From assembly GCF_040958095.1 (NCBI RefSeq), contig NC_091175.1:21536003-21600002 (forward strand): DNA of 64,000 nucleotides, written 5' to 3'. Positions within the stretch are counted from its first letter, which is position 1. Every line of letters starts with the position of its first letter. Of this stretch, positions 63,208 through 64,000 are shown piece after piece. The stretch is from Procambarus clarkii. Its lineage: Eukaryota > Arthropoda > Malacostraca > Decapoda > Cambaridae. A model generated the notes under the pieces. It saw only the letters and a program-made list of their open reading frames with translations, was not told the DNA's origin and ran no database searches. Made by a program: the position numbers and the translations under genes.

Positions 63208-64000
63208 GTAAGCTGGCTGGTCCTTACAGCCAAGCTGGCATATGTTCTCTGTTTATAATTACTTTATCAGGATTGTGGGTTTATTATGGTAATCAGCTAA
63301 CTAGCCTGGGCCTACAAGTCAATATTTCAGTGCAACAATAGCCTGGGCCTGTATCTAGATTCTATAGTGCAATATATAGCAAGTGTTTGAATGATCCCTG
63401 AATTTAAATATGTAAAAGCTACACAGCTAGCTCTAGCACTCTTAGGTTGGGTTATCTGGCATTAATGACTATATCATCTTGCACACAAGGTTGTACTGTA
63501 CGTATAATTATTGATAAATGTGCACAGTATTACTATTTACTATTGTTTACTATTTTGTACTGTACAAAAATGCAGTACAGTGCTATATATATTACTGTAC
63601 TGTGACATTACCCTTTATAGGGCACATTTATCCCCATAGGGCACACTGCAGTGCCCAGTGGGTTTGTATCAAATGTATTTGTATTGCTTAAAGATTGTTA
63701 CTTTACCATTATTTGTTTAAATTGGTAGAAATAGAATCTCATGGAGTCATACAAGAAAAATGTAAAAAAAATACCACAGTTTAAATGGTTTTCTTTAATA
63801 TACAATATTTGGATTTAAAGGCAGTTTTGTTAATGCATGCAGATTAGGTGTTACTGTACTCGTAGTAATGAGGACCATCGTAAGTATATTGATGTAAAAG
63901 TCAATTAGAAGTAGAAATTGGTACTATTGAATATGGACAAACTGGAAAAGTTTGTATTAATGCTGAAAAGAAAAATGTTAAATGACACTTTTACATGTCA
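63208..64000. other. AT-rich non-coding stretch
   Basis: Nothing recognised, apart from a small inverted repeat GGGCAC...GTGCCC near 63640-63657. It may be the first intron of the proposed gene to the right. Confidence 0.35.

Overview
This is a piece of a large, repeat-rich animal nuclear genome. Split genes with GT-AG introns, tRNA-derived SINEs, many LINE (non-LTR retrotransposon) families and abundant micro- and minisatellites all point to a metazoan. The mix of repeats looks most like a decapod crustacean (crayfish, lobster or shrimp). That assignment is inference, because no marker gene here fixes the species.

Host genes are few. The clear one is on the + strand at about 34.2-47.9 kb. 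It encodes the heavy chain of the heteromeric amino acid transporters (4F2hc/CD98hc, SLC3A2 family). I rebuilt it as ten coding exons with consistent splice phases, giving 466 residues, a stop at 47557-47559 and an AATAAA signal at 47888. A second host gene runs on the - strand at the left edge. Only one coding exon (1044-1316) is visible; it carries a type II signal anchor. A GC-rich island at 6.56-6.89 kb, with a perfect 16-bp palindrome, may be its promoter and 5' exon. A third CpG/CCAAT-bearing island at 62.88-63.21 kb, preceded by paired TGACGTCA sites, may start a further + strand gene whose body lies outside the window.

The rest is transposon sediment. I sorted the LINEs into families. 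A has a (TTGTA)n tail, with copies at 3.9-5.4, 8.2-10.5, 14.6-16.8 and 29.7-30.2 kb. B, G and H carry RNase H domains, at 17.5-19.3, 50.5-51.7 and 58.2-60.96 kb. C has a CAGGTAAAT tail and eight scattered fragments. D is CR1-like, with an endonuclease, at 10.5-13.3, 21.7, 28.8-29.4 and 52.5-53.7 kb. E is CR1 with a (TTCTTATG)n tail, at 56.2-58.3 kb plus fragments. F is represented only by 3' ends. A decayed piggyBac transposon bounded by TTAA lies in intron 6 of the heavy-chain gene. Several insertions are nested, with readable target-site duplications.

The most unusual material is small. (1) A roughly 146-bp repeat, not tRNA-derived, is built almost entirely of consecutive hairpins. Stems are kept by paired changes between copies, it has an (AATC)n or (AAC)n tail, and one copy has a 15-bp imperfect target-site duplication. 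(2) A set of tRNA-derived SINEs shares one central core but carries different LINE 3' tails. (3) A 260-bp class-II-tRNA-like unit is arranged as direct copies followed by inverted copies, and the block is bounded on both sides by (AT)n. (4) A 32-bp minisatellite appears to have grown from a segment inside a SINE. (5) Two minisatellites were each split by a LINE insertion. No CRISPR array, prophage or operon is present.
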